Shown: positions 37,169 to 47,480, numbered from the stretch's first letter. The stretch: DNA of 64,000 bases from Fragum whitleyi (GCA_948146395.1 OX411559.1:4760501-4824500), one strand, 5' to 3'. Notes: generated by a model from the sequence alone, not told the origin. A program made the numbers and translations.

Positions 37169-37573
37169 CAAGTCAATTCTACAAGGATTTATAAAAGCAT
37201 TAAAGATTCGTATTTCATCGAAGAGTATATTACCTTATTACCTAGAAAACTTTTTAAATATATTGCAAAAAATCGATTATCCTCAAACAATTTAAAGGTA
37301 GAAACGGGTCGTTACGGTGCACACCGAATGGAATATAATGGACGTATTTGTCCTTATTGTGACACAGGTAAAGTTTAAGATGAATACCATTTAATCCTCA
37401 TTTACTCATCTAATTTTGATTTGCGAAAAACCTATATTAGAAATATTTTAGAAACAACCCATCCATTTAAGTTAGTTGAGCTACTTTATAGCAATGATAA
37501 AATAATATTTATGAATCTAGCTAAATTTTTACAAGAGGCCTTCCAACGAAGAATAATGTTCGAAAATGGATAA
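37169..37573 (+). pseudogene. LINE C-terminal domain fragment, one internal stop
   Basis: The plus-strand frame ending at TAA 37,571-37,573 reads through a cysteine/histidine zinc-ribbon-like region found at the end of many non-LTR retrotransposon ORF2 proteins: GRYGAHRME, then ICPYCDTGKV, a stop codon, DEYHLILI, and LRKTYIRNIL. The usual family pattern is C-x2-C ... DEYH ... C; here the stop replaces the residue after KV and the last Cys is replaced by Tyr (LIYSS). It ends FQRRIMFENG. Upstream RT is missing: the fragment begins directly at the satellite edge. The 3' region runs on to an ATCT tail at about 37,933-37,951. Confidence 0.7.
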
Positions 37574-37951
37574 TTCACTCTAATCTAGATGTTTTTTGTA
37601 TATATATGTATATATATATATTTTATGGAAAGCTAAATATTTGAAAAAGAATGATAAATGTCAATTAAAAAATAATAATTTGTCATCAGTTCCTATGCTA
37701 TAAACTTTTTCAATATATAATTTTCTCTCAAATTAATGTTTCTTTACCATACTTCATACAGATAACCAGGATTCGCTCTTATGGTCTATACATGCTTCTT
37801 ATATTATCCTTAGTGTTTGAAATGTATTTGTCAAGTTGTTTGTTTGTATATATTTTTGTTTGACCTTGATGATTTATTGTACATCATTGTTGCGTAAAAA
37901 GAAACTGTATAGTTTACGTTACTTCAATAAAACATCTATCTATCTATCTAT
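37574..37951 (+). mobile_element. 3' untranslated region and ATCT tail of the plus-strand LINE fragment
   Basis: AT-rich sequence with a TATATATA run near 37,600-37,622, then CAATAAAACATCTATCTATCTATC ending the insertion. The AATAAA followed directly by ATCT repeats matches the tail type of the LINE at 15,632. No coding frame recognised. Confidence 0.6.
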
Positions 37952-38033
37952 AATATCTAAATATGTGAAAGGTCAGCATCAATACCGTAAGCTGAACAAA
38001 TTCGTAGCTACATTTATATTTTATGGAAGGATA

Positions 38034-38147
38034 TTAACTCTTTTCTGAATTTGAGCGAAATCGTGGTGTTCTTTTATTTGCGAGAATGAGAACAATTACT
38101 ACGACAGCAACCACAACTGTAATTGTTATTGTACCAACCATCATCAT
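38034..38147 (-). CDS. Short frame with a transmembrane-like segment, doubtful
   Basis: Minus-strand frame of 37 residues starting at three consecutive ATGs. Residues 4-23 are almost all Val, Ile, Leu, Thr and Ala (TITITVVVAVVVIVLILA), followed by NKRTPRFR, a positive cluster like a membrane stop-transfer signal, then a stop. Such a block could be the terminal exon of a membrane protein. Against it: the frame closes shortly upstream with a stop, I see no convincing acceptor, and it lies between LINE remnants. Chance is quite possible. Confidence 0.2.
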   Translation of the reverse strand: MMMVGTITITVVVAVVVIVLILANKRTPRFRSNSEKS

Positions 38148-38289
38148 TACTTGCAAGATTGTAATACGATAGAACATGTGAGATTAACGTCTTATATATC
38201 TGAAAATAAGTATGCTGTACGAGGAGGTAGAACAAGACTTTATGAAATAGTTCGACATCTCGATGGCTCAGCGCGAAACAGCCGCAACC

Positions 38290-38307
38290 CCCTATATGTT
38301 TATAGGG
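38290..38307. repeat. Short perfect hairpin
   Basis: CCCTATA and TATAGGG flank a TGTT loop (7-bp stem), extended outward after one mismatch by three more pairs. CTCGATGG (near 38,261) and CCATCGAG (near 38,331) bracket it as an outer 8-bp inverted pair. Possibly the centre of a small inverted-repeat element. Confidence 0.4.
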
Positions 38308-38345
38308 AGTTACAACGTTTTCACTCCGAACCATCGAGTTAGAAG

Positions 38346-38660
38346 TTAGCATAACGATTTACGAAGCATAAATGACTCACTAATGAATTTTCCGCGATTT
38401 CTTAAAACGGATATTTTTTCAGTACTCATTAATGTAACAAATTTGAAAACGCTTGGCTTATTATAATAAAACATGTCTATATACTTTTTTCTTAAATATT
38501 CATAAATCGGACAGACCAGAACAAAATGGTATTCGTCCTCTATATCTTGAGAGTCACAAAACATATATTATCTACGTGGTAAATCCGTGAGTTCGACGTT
38601 ATAACGACCAATTTCAATGAGTAGTTTATGAAAGGATAGCCTAGATTTAGACATAGAAAT
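38346..38660 (-). pseudogene. LINE C-terminal domain fragment, opposite orientation
   Basis: Minus-strand frame: MSKSRLSFHKLLIEIGRYN, ELTDLPRR, a stop, then YMFCDSQDIEDEYHFVLVCP and LRKKYIDMFYY, ending FMLRKSLC and a TAA at 38,346. This is the same domain type as the fragment at 37,169 but a different lineage; here the DEYH and the following Cys are present, the first Cys of the expected pair reads Met-Phe-Cys. One in-frame stop. The fragment abuts the resuming satellite at about 38,660, so it and the plus-strand fragment converge and together make up the interruption of the array. Confidence 0.65.
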
Positions 38661-40103
38661 ATGAGAAATATTTCACCTTGCTTTGGAAGAATTTTTTTTA
38701 TCTTGCCAGGGAGGAAATTTTTTCACCTGACTGGGGAGAAAAATTTTTCATTTGGCTGTAATTAGAAATTTTTCACCTTGCCTTGGTCGAAATTTTTTTA
38801 CCTGGCCAGGGAGGAAAAATTCACCTAACTGGGGATGAAATTTTTCGTTTGGCTTTTATGAGAATTTTTTCCTTTGGTTATAATTAGAAACTTTTCACCT
38901 TGCTTTAAAAGAAAATTTTTCATCTAGCCAGAGAGGAATTTTTTAACCTGACTGAGGGGAAAAATTTTTCATTTGGCTGTAATTGGAAGTGTTTCACCTT
39001 GATTTGGACAAAAGTTTTTCACCCGGCAAGAGCAGAAATTTACACCTAACCGGGGATGAAATTTTTCGTTTGGCTGTTATGAGAATTTTTTCACCTTGCT
39101 TTGAAAGATTTTTTTATTTGGCCAGGGAGGAAAATTTTCACTTGATTGGGAAGGAAATTTTTCACTTGGCTGTAATAAGAAATTTGTCGCCTTGGTTAGG
39201 AAGAAAATTTTTCATCTGGCCAGGGAGGAAAATTTTTCACCTGACTAGGGAGAAAATGTTTTCATTCGGCTGTAACTAGAAATTTTTCACCTTGCTTTGG
39301 ACGAAAATTTTTTATCTGCCCAGATAGGAAATTTTCACCTAACTCGGGATGAAATTTTTCGTTTGGCTGTTATGATAAAATTTTAAGCTTGCTTTGGAAG
39401 ATTTTTTCTTTTTATCTGGTCAGGGAGTAAAATTTTCACTTTTATGGGGATGAAATTTTTCAATTTGCTTTTATAAGAAATTTGTCACCTTGGTTAGGAA
39501 GAAAATTTTTCATATGGCCAGGAAGGAAAATTTTTTACCTGTCTGGGGAGAAAAATTTTTCATTTGGCTGTAATTAGAAATTTTTTACCTTGCTTTGGAC
39601 GAAATTTTTCACCGGGCCAGGGAGGAAAATTTTCACCTAACTGGGGATGAAATTTCTCGTTTGGCTGTTATGAGAAATGTTTCACCTTGCCTCGGAAGAT
39701 TTTTTTTTATCTGGCCAGGGAGGAAAATTTTCACTTGATTGGGAAGGAAATTTTTCATTTGGTTATAATAAGAAAGTTTTCACCTTGCATTGAAAGAAAA
39801 CTTTTCATCTGGCCAGGGAGGGAAATTTTTCACCTGACTGCGGAGAAATTTGTTTTCATTTGGCTGTAAATAGAATTTTTTCACCTTCTTTGGACGAAAA
39901 TTTTTCACCTGGTCAGGGAGGAAAATTTTCACCTTACTGAGGATGAAATTTTTCGTTTGGCTGTTTGAGAAAATTTACAGCTTGCTTTGGAAGATTTTTT
40001 TTATCTGTCAGGGAGGAAAAATTTGTCACCAGATTGGGGATGAAATTTTTCACTTGGCTGTAATAAGAAATTTTTCACATTGGTTGTAATAAGAAATTTT
40101 TCT
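38661..40103 (+). repeat. Satellite block D: monomers only
   Basis: Right-arm-type monomers resume (TTTCACCTTGCTTTGGAAGA, CATCTGGCCAGGGAGGAAAA, CTGACTGGGGAGAAAA, TTTGGCTGTAAT) with no tRNA-like core. Monomers are as diverged as those at 35,000-37,166. The block fades out at TTTTTCACATTGGTTGTAATAAGAAATTTTTC near 40,103 and unique-looking sequence follows. Confidence 0.85.
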
Positions 40104-40504
40104 GCCAATTCAAATGGCTCCAGTCATTCCTGAGAAATCTTGAAATATCTACCCTTCAATTAAACGAAATTCTCTGTTTCTTTGTGTGCAACTCCTCCTT
40201 AACAATCAATTTAAATGGGCTGAAAATAGACACAATTACTCTCTATGATGTCTAGTTGGGCATGAGACTTCAATTCAAAATGCTCCAGTCATTCTTGAGA
40301 TATCTTGAATTATCTGCCCTTGAGTTGAATAAAAAACAAAATTTCTTGCCGGTTCACTTTCTCCTACCTTTTGGATGGGAATGAAAGGAAACTTGCCACA
40401 ATGACTCTGTTGGTTGTCTATTTGTGCTTAGGACTAAATTTTTCACATGTAAAGCAGTTCCTGATTTATCTGCCCTTACTTCATAAAGTAGTTTAAAATT
40501 ACAG

Positions 40505-40508
<4 letters not shown>
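40104..40508. other. Non-coding stretch with a two-copy degenerate repeat
   Basis: CAAATGGCTCCAGTCATTCCTGAGA (near 40,121) and AAAATGCTCCAGTCATTCTTGAGA (near 40,276) repeat about 155 bp apart, each followed by CTTGAA[A/T]TATCT. This is a weakly preserved dispersed repeat. No gene seen. Confidence 0.4.

Positions 40509-40580
<72 letters not shown>
40509..40580 (+). repeat. (TG)36 microsatellite
   Basis: Uninterrupted TG dinucleotides for 72 bp, followed by CGTTTG. The polyvaline-cysteine frame across it is an artefact. Confidence 0.98.
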
Positions 40581-40583
<3 letters not shown>

Positions 40584-40595
40584 TTGTTTAACATG

Positions 40596-40681
40596 GGATA
40601 TCACTTAATGGACATGGATACACACCAACAAGGTGACTACAGTTTGGAATGTCACTCCATACACACTTGTAGTGATTTTCC
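40596..40681 (+). repeat. 86-bp short element, copy 1
   Basis: Starts GGATATCACTTAATGGACATG, contains ACACACCAACAAGGTGACTACA and GGAATGTCACTCCATACACAC, ends TTGTAGTGATTTTCC. The same order of blocks occurs inverted at 62,300-62,383 and in diverged form at 54,396 and 54,846. Its two ends are imperfect inverted repeats (GGATATCACT and AGTGATTTTCC). Confidence 0.6.
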
Positions 40682-40799
40682 AAATCCTTTTAATTCTCTT
40701 TTTTCAACATAATTTCTATAAAAAATGAATTTCCTGAACATGTGTTATTTTCCACCTTTAATCAACGTTTTCTACACAGCTCTACTGTCTGATATTTTG

Positions 40800-40946
40800 A
40801 GTGTTACACACATTGCGCAGTTGCGAGCACCTGTTCGTTTATCGCGCATGCGCAAACCGGGTTACAACAACAACTGTTGCAAAAAGTTTGAAGGTCGCCA
40901 TTTTTCGGTTACAAGTAGATGTGACAGTCAGAAATGCCTTAAATCG
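40800..40946 (+). promoter_or_regulatory. Possible promoter and non-coding first exon
   Basis: A locally GC-richer patch carries the palindrome GCGCATGCGC at 40,844-40,853, which matches the NRF1 consensus, and GGTCGCCATTTTTCGG (an inverted AAAATGGCG, as seen at many transcription starts) near 40,894. It ends AAATCG followed by GTGAGT at 40,947, a good splice donor. I read it as a possible 5' untranslated exon for the plus-strand gene whose first ATG exon would be at 42,836. No transcript evidence is available from sequence alone. Confidence 0.35.
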
Positions 40947-41639
40947 GTGAGTTTGTGGATTTGTGTCAATCAGCATGTCTGAATATGCTTAAAACCAGTT
41001 AAATCGTAAACGATTTTTACTTTTTAGATCATCATCACGTGGCTGTACGCAAGAATTTCATCATTGTTGCTAACCAAGGGTCAGTTTCACAAATGAATTT
41101 AAGATAGGTTTTACACGTAAACGTAGGGTGAAATTGTATTTCACAAATAATTGTAAACGTAAGTTACGTGCGAAATTCGTTGTACTTTACGAGTGCTCTG
41201 AACCACTCTCTAATTTTCTGCCAACATTTAAGCTTTCACCTCATAAAGATAACTAACTGTTGATATGTCTGCAGCATAAAGTTTTGAAATCACTGTGGAA
41301 AAGGAAAAAATGGGAAATACTTAGGGTTAGGGTTTCTGAGATTTTCAGAAAAAAAAAAGATTTTTTTTCATATTTTTATTACCATATCACACACACACGC
41401 TTACATGTTTGTGCCTGAAAGTCACTACACCTGTAAAATGCTGGAAACTGACTACACAGCTTTCCACGTTGTAAGATGAACAAAATCACAAGAATTATTG
41501 ATAAAGCCTTAAGATATGTTGTCTTGGTAGGTTTTGAATGTTCTTGTCTCTGTTTTAAAAATGCGCTGTTTTACATGGAATACCTCTAAGAAAAATCGCG
41601 CTTTGCTATTTCCCTCTACTGACCCAAGGCCAGAAAAGC

Positions 41640-42470
41640 TATAATTATGGAAAGTTTCCTGTCCGTCCGTCTATCTCAAATTCTCGTTAACACGATAAAG
41701 TCCACAAATATTTTCCGATTTACTTGAAACTTTCACAGGATAATTATTACAGGGTCATAAGAAAGGTTCCTTATGAAAATGGGGCTGATACGTCAGAAAA
41801 CACGGGAAAAGGGGCCTGACGGATTTTCGCTCAAAATATTCTTGTTTGCGGGAAAAGTCCATAAATATAATCGGATTTACTTGAAACTTTCTTAAAATGA
41901 TTGTAGGGTAATAAAATGGACCCTTATAATAACTTGCTGGTCAACATGAATCCTCTTTCATTGAAAGATACATTTGTATAAAACTCTAACAGAATGTTGT
42001 TTTGCCAAGTGACCATGTGCATTTCATGGATTTAGGGCAAAATTTTTCTTTGTTATTGAAAAAAGGACTTTATGTCATATTTATTGTCTATTGCTACCTC
42101 ATTTATGCATGGATTGTAATAAAACTTTAACAAAATATTTATCATCACATGACCATGGCCACATTTTTGTCATTTGGTGCAATTATGGGACATCATGGGA
42201 AAAGGGGCCTTAAAGTAAATTTATTTTATAACACAACTCCTCTTTCATTTATGAATGTATTTTCATGAAACATTCACAGAATGGTCCTCATCATAAGTCT
42301 TTACTCATATTGTCAGGGTTTGGTGCCTTTATCTAATTTTCTTGTTGCACAACTCCATTTATTGACAGAAATTCAAGAAACTTTCTCAGAATATTCTTCA
42401 TCATGTAAATATGGCATATTTTTCTGTTTTGGTCATATTTTCTTGTACTAAAAAGTGACTCCGCCTAGAG
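41640..42470 (+). repeat. Dispersed repeat with tandem-like internal structure
   Basis: Begins with CTGTCCGTCCGTCTATC and then recurrent phrases: TTGAAACTTTCACAGGATAATTATTA, TTGAAACTTTCTTAAAATGATTG, GAAACATTCACAGAATGGTCCTCATCA, GAAACTTTCTCAGAATATTCTTCATCA, with GGAAAAGGGGCCT between. This is the same style as the hairpin-headed repeats further right. No gene seen. Confidence 0.5.
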
Positions 42471-42514
42471 ATTTGAGGGACCCAACGCCGTTATGCCTGC
42501 TATGAATCTCTAGG
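42464..42514. repeat. 10-bp perfect inverted pair
   Basis: CCTAGAGATT (42,464-42,473) and AATCTCTAGG (42,505-42,514) with a 31-nt loop. Could form a hairpin; no family recognised. Confidence 0.5.
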
Positions 42515-42835
42515 TAGACAGTTAAAGACCTTGTTGCTGGTTTAAACCTTAAGGGTACTTCTGAACGAGGACTACTCTGTTAAAAGTAATTATTGCTGAG
42601 TTCAAAAGCATTCCATATGGCTGTTTTCTTAGGTCATGAGATTTTTTTTTCATAAGTTTCATCAAACTAGCTCATAAAAGATGTATACATTTTGTTCATT
42701 AAGAAAACCTCAAAGCATACATTTTCTGATATTATAGCTGGAACGGGAAATGTGTTCAGACTGTTAATCACAAGAATTCATCTGTGATGATAATTCTAAT
42801 TTTTATAACTGGAAGGTCTGACTGATTTCCATCAG

Positions 42836-42870
42836 ACCAAATGTGGAGCAAACATCTCAGCAAGGAAAAG
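42836..42870 (+). CDS. Candidate coding exon 1 of a 59-residue protein
   Basis: TTTCCATCAG precedes the exon as a plausible acceptor and GTATGA follows at 42,871 as a donor. The ATG at 42,841-42,843 opens MWSKHLSKEK and the exon ends in phase 0. That phase fits the acceptor of the exon at 54,108, which gives a continuous product with the exon at 55,251. The intron would be ~11.2 kb and contain LINE, SINE and hairpin-headed repeats, so further exons could be hidden in it. The start context is ordinary (C at -3). I do not recognise the protein. Confidence 0.35.
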
Positions 42871-43044
42871 GTATGAATAACAGTTAACGAATTCCTAATT
42901 TCAAAGTTGACTAATTCGCTAACTCTTGCCTTTTAATTGAAATATGCATTGGTATACAAAAATCAGCATTGAGATACTGGTACTATTTTTAAATCTTTAT
43001 TAAACTTTAAACGAAATTAATTTTTGGGGTCCAAGTATAAAAAT

Positions 43045-43935
43045 GTCAACTTGTTACCAGTGGTGTTCCTCAGGGAAGTGTCTTGGGGCAAATATTATTC
43101 TTGATTTTTATATTATGTAATGAATGACCTACCAGACAAAGTAGATTGTCTAGCAAACTGTTCAACAAAACCAAACGGTACCAAACTCTATAAGGAAATT
43201 AAAGAAACAAACAATGAAAATTATTAAGCCTACAGGCCTACATATTTTCTACTTGTTACTGGTCAAACTTCTGGGAAAAGGCTTTAATCCTTTAAAGTGT
43301 AAATCTTTACATATTAGCACAGAAGAAGCGGATGCATACTACATTAAAGAAAAAAATGAAAAAGTAACAAAAATTCAAAAAGTAGAACAAGAAAAGGAAC
43401 TTGGGGTCATAATTGATACAAAGCTTCACTTCCATGAACACTTAAGTACTGAAGTTAAACAGTCATTCAACTTCATGGATTCATTAATGTTTCTAGCTCT
43501 GTACAATTCTCTAGTAAGGCCCCATCTTGAATATGCCTAATTTATTTGGAGTCCAAAATACAAAAAAGATAAAAGACTAATAGAAAATGTCCAAAGGAGG
43601 GCAATAAGAATGCTTAGGTTAAATCCTTAGAAATCATTCCTATAGACACATTAGGCTTGGTTTACCTACACTTGAATTTAGAAGGGACAGGTCGAACAAA
43701 TATACAAATTATTAAATGGCACAGATAAAATGTCACAATCAGAGACTGCAACTACAAGAGGATATAATAATAATAAAAAAAAATATTGAAAAAAAGATGT
43801 AGAGCCTAACCTAGATGAGAAAAAGTTTAGCTTTGCAAACAGTGTTGTAGACAAATGGAACAAACTTCCCCAGGATGGTGTTATGTCTACCAGCCTCAAT
43901 GCATTTAAGTTGTGCTTAAATAAACAGTGGGAGGG
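43045..43935 (+). pseudogene. LINE reverse transcriptase remnant, frameshifted
   Basis: The order of blocks follows CR1/Jockey-like RT: TSGVPQGSVLG at 43,056-43,088, then NDLPDKVDCLAN, then TKLYKEIKE. In between, where FADD is expected, the sequence reads KPNG, so the catalytic pair is lost. The next open frame (from 43,214) has FNPLKCKSLHIS, EKELGVIIDTKLHFHEHL and LYNSLVRPHLEYA, closed by a stop where FIWSPKYKKDKRLIENVQRRA follows. SFANSVVDKWNKLPQDGVM and LNAFKLCLNKQW near 43,829-43,926 are the C terminus. Multiple stops and shifts show a dead copy. The 108-residue open frame at 43,214-43,540 is part of it, not a gene. Confidence 0.8.
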
Positions 43936-43945
43936 AGGGGGTCGA

Positions 43946-44790
43946 AAAACAAATTTGAAACCGTGTACTGCAAATAGTAATAGTAAAAGTATGAACAGTG
44001 TAAAGCACAGTAGTACATTGTGAAAAAAGAATAGAACCAATCCATTGCCACACAGTGACACCTTTTGATGAAAGCTATGGAAAACAGCATGGATGATATA
44101 GGATTTGCCTGAGAAAGAGTTGATTTGTTCCAAGCAAAGACCAGAAAATGGTCATTTTTATTCATTTGAATTTATCATCAGCAACATAATCGAATTTAGA
44201 ATTAAAAAAAAATGTTGCAGTTTGGTAGTTGGTTTAATGGAAACCAAAGAGGTTATCGAACAACTAAGAAATATCTACATTATGAAAGAAATAATTTGTA
44301 AATAAACTATTTTTTAAAATGATGAATACTGTTTTAAATTCATGAGGACTAAGAGGTAATATGTTTTAATAACATTGTTTCATCAATCCAAAAAATATAC
44401 ATGTATGCTCCTAATTGTAATATATATTAAAGAACTCAACCAATTTCTACGCAATCTAGAATAAAAAATAGTAAAATTCGCAACTTGGATAAATTGTGTT
44501 GATCCAATTGTGGCTACTTAATGTGAAGATTAACTGCAAAAAGCCAATATCGAGCTCGAAATTATCAAGTTGTGTTAATTTTGTGCTTGAAAAATATCAA
44601 ATTATGTTAATATTGTGCGCCATAGATTATCAAGTGGTCCAATAATTGTGCACAATAAATATGAAGTGGTGTGACACCAAGAAAGGAAGTGACTAACTGT
44701 GACCGGAAGTTTCTAAAAAAAAAATCAGAAAATCCAAGCGGAAACAAGGAATGAAAGTAAATCATTTAATTGTTCACAAACAGTTACATT
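43946..44790. other. Non-coding AT-rich stretch
   Basis: Probably LINE 3' end to about 44,330 (AATAAACTATTTTTTAAAATGATGA near 44,301), then AT-rich sequence. TCAAGTTGTGTTAATTTTGTGC (near 44,566) and TCAAATTATGTTAATATTGTGC (near 44,597) form a short degenerate direct repeat. No gene recognised on either strand. Confidence 0.4.
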
Positions 44791-44795
44791 TCGGG

Positions 44796-45035
44796 CTACG
44801 ATAAAATCCTCGGACCGGTAACTTGAAGCATATTCTGACAAAAGCTTTCATACGTAGTGTTTTTAATCTTATTACCATTGGTTGAATAGAAAATCTTTTC
44901 AAATTTCATGGAAACAAAAATTTGCAATACCCGAAACTGATCCAATGAAAAACATAATATCGTGAAAAAGTCAAATTGGCCAGAATTTATTAAAATCTGG
45001 AATGATAAGAAGGACAAAAATATGGATTTTTCCAT
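44796..45035 (-). CDS. Unrecognised 79-residue frame, doubtful
   Basis: Minus-strand frame lying just downstream (in transcription sense) of the candidate first exon at 45,118-45,162. Its second half (SMKFEKIFYSTNGNKIKNTTYESFCQNMLQ) has a reasonable composition for coding sequence and is preceded by GATCAG, a weak acceptor. The first half is Phe/Leu-rich. I recognise no domain. It may be a terminal exon or chance. Confidence 0.15.
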   Translation of the reverse strand: MEKSIFLSFLSFQILINSGQFDFFTILCFSLDQFRVLQIFVSMKFEKIFYSTNGNKIKNTTYESFCQNMLQVTGPRILS

Positions 45036-45117
45036 ACTGACTCACTCTTTCAAATCAGTCATTATTTTGTGCACGGTGACCACAGGCACTTGGATTCAGG
45101 ATTTTATAACAACTTAC

Positions 45118-45162
45118 CATTATCACAATGATAAATAATACACAAGGTAGTGCAGTCGCCAT
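45118..45162 (-). CDS. Candidate first coding exon with signal-peptide-like start
   Basis: On the minus strand, TTTAGAAA leads into ATGGCG at 45,162 (A at -3, G at +4: a good start context). The exon codes MATALPCVLFIIVIM and is followed immediately by GTAAGT at 45,117-45,112, a consensus donor in phase 0. The hydrophobic run would suit a signal peptide. No matching second exon is clear; the 44,796 frame is one possibility. The exon sits in one arm of a 22-bp inverted repeat. Confidence 0.35.
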
Positions 45163-45274
45163 TTTCTAAAGAAACGGATGTTTACAAGCAATTTGGTTCT
45201 CAATTCTCACAAGTTAACATGTTCTGTGACGGAAGCCAAAGATGGTTGTTAAAACATCCGTTCCCTTAGAAAAT
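45161..45274. repeat. 22-bp inverted repeat around a 70-bp spacer
   Basis: AACATCCGTTTCTTTAGAAAAT (minus strand, 45,182-45,161) and AACATCCGTTCCCTTAGAAAAT (plus strand, 45,253-45,274) match at 20 of 22. On the minus side the arm leads directly into the ATG of the candidate first exon; on the plus side it leads into TTGTCAA. Confidence 0.7.
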
Positions 45275-45420
45275 TGTCAATATCATACTTTTCTGGAAAA
45301 TAAAAAAAAATTCCATAACGAGGAACAAAGACGCATAATTATGGCACAACTTAGACCTTGCTGGTTGTTCATTCACGTATTTTTTTCTTTGTGTTCAAAC
45401 GACACACTGCTTTACCAGGG

Positions 45421-45582
45421 TTCCTAAAAACCCCCATATGGGGGTGATTTACCCCCAAATGGAATCTTGTACCCCATAATTATTGCAAGCAGCCTTCTTT
45501 GTCTCATACAGAGGGGGTACATGCATGCTGCAAAATAACCATTTGCACCCCCATTTTGAAGAAGTAGTGGGAACACCGTTTA
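45421..45582. repeat. C-rich/G-rich inverted block
   Basis: CCCCCATATGGGGG (45,435-45,448 or so) is a 14-bp palindrome. ACCCCCAAATGG, GTACCCCAT, GGGGGTACATG and TGCACCCCCATTTTG follow within 120 bp. Likely a small hairpin-forming repeat. No gene. Confidence 0.4.
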
Positions 45583-47480
45583 CATAACATTGCTATTATA
45601 CTACAGGCTTCTAGCGAATGCATTTATGTTCAACTACAAAACAATTTCTGAAAAAAAAATGTTTAGTTACTTCATCATTAAATAGGGAAACAATTCCCAT
45701 TCTGATATCATGATCAAAAACACTGTCGACTTCGGCAAGTAATAAGGTCAAAGACATTACGGTTTTGTTAAAATTTAGAGTTCTATTCAATTTTGCCAGA
45801 CGATCATATTTATGTTCAATATATGATTCTCAAGTTTCAGAAAATTTTATTGGGGGCATATTCTTCGTTATCTTAAATTAAAAAATACGGCATATGGCTC
45901 TCATGAGTACAAAGGATAGTATCTTCATCCGATCATAGCAGTTGCTCGCATTTCAATGTAGGTCCACACTTCACATTGCAATTGTAACCTATTCTTTGCT
46001 TCTCGTATATATTTTTGCAAAACTACAAAGCCGTAATAGGAAAATACGGTAATTCAGTTGTATCGCCTACCTGCTGCGAAAATAAAATGAAGAAGTCCAT
46101 TTTCCTCAATTTTGAAATCAGTAACAAAGCCACAAAGAGAGAGGTAAATAATAATATTAAAAGGGTTTGATATTACCCGGGACAAAAGTTAGGCGCGTGC
46201 AAGCCCTCGAAACACTTCCAAAAATAGCCGTCGGTGTGTTTGATCATCTGTTCACCCTCTGCGTGAAATAAACTGTTCCGCGTCCTTTACCTTGCTGCGA
46301 AACAAAAATATTAATTCAATTTGCATTCATTGACCAGATTGCTACTCGGATTTAATTTTGGATTTAAAACAAAAATCATTGAATATCGGTAAATTCTTTC
46401 TATTCAATTGTTTCTTAAGGATTTTGTAATTTTAGATAAAAATATAGTAACCATGTTTCGAACATAAAATATTCAATTTTCCATCAGTGGAAGCTGAAAA
46501 CGTAGCTACAACTTACCTGATATCATGCATGCGATCTTTCTTTGACACCCGATTTGAAAATATTTTCGATAATCAGTGTTAAAGATAAAACATAGAAGCA
46601 AAGTTATTAAAATCTGAGTAAATTATGCAGTCACAACCATCGCTAACAAAACTTGAAAAGGGTCACAAGCATTTTAAAAGCTCTTTGGAAAAGACTGTGA
46701 GAAAAGAAGGAATTACTTGCAACATCGCCTATCTCCTGTCTGATATAACATCTAAAAATTTGTCATTCAGCAACAATAGCTACTATATATTATAAGGAAG
46801 AAGTATTATGCTCTTTATATGCCTCTCATTAAAATCGCCAAATCTAAACTTATGTCATTTCAATGGCCTATGTACCGAGAACAGACGCCACTAACATTGA
46901 CGCCGACACCTTCATCGATATTCGTAGATTTTTCTTTTTTCAACCCTTACTATTTGACCAATTAAATCGCCTGATTTAAAAAATCGTTTAAAATCAGAGT
47001 TATATATTTCGTAAAACTATTCTTCGGTAAGTATTTTACATATGTACTGCATATTTTAAGGCAAATTATGCAAAGGTAGGTTAAAAAGAAGTGAAACGCC
47101 TTCATGGAGGACAATTTTGCTTACTGGCATTACTTTGAATTATGCAAATTGGTCGGTCCCGTGTGTGTTCGAGCTATCGCTAGACCACTGTATTCATTGA
47201 AAAATTATACTGTTATAATCAGTCCATGAATTTGATTCCTCTGAGGCTCTCTAAAAAGTCCTTAAAAAGTAATTGAATTTGTTTAGAATGTACCTGAAAA
47301 TGAATAATTGCATGAACAAAGTTTGTGAAAAAAGTAGATAATTTTAAATGACTGATCAAATTTAGTGTCAAAAATATATAAAAATCTTTGTGGAACGAAA
47401 TAGTCAGGGTATGAATCTGATCAGTACGAACAAGTTTAGGTAGGAATCATCGGTACCAATACCTTCAGAGTAGCGCCCCT
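45583..47480. other. AT-rich stretch without recognisable genes
   Basis: No open frame of note on either strand, no clear repeat family. A few locally GC-richer patches (46,185-46,290: GGCGCGTGCAAGCCC, CTGTTCCGCGTCC) could be regulatory, but I see no firm motif. Confidence 0.35.

Noticed and set aside
1..40103. Centromere or telomere
   Set aside because: A large satellite fits pericentromeric DNA, but there is no telomeric repeat and nothing in the sequence alone shows centromere identity.
40512..40712. 66-codon frame rich in Val and Cys
   Set aside because: It is a translation of the (TG)n microsatellite.
43678..44165. 151- and 86-codon minus-strand frames rich in Phe and Leu
   Set aside because: They are antisense to the 3' part of a LINE remnant and its AT-rich flank.
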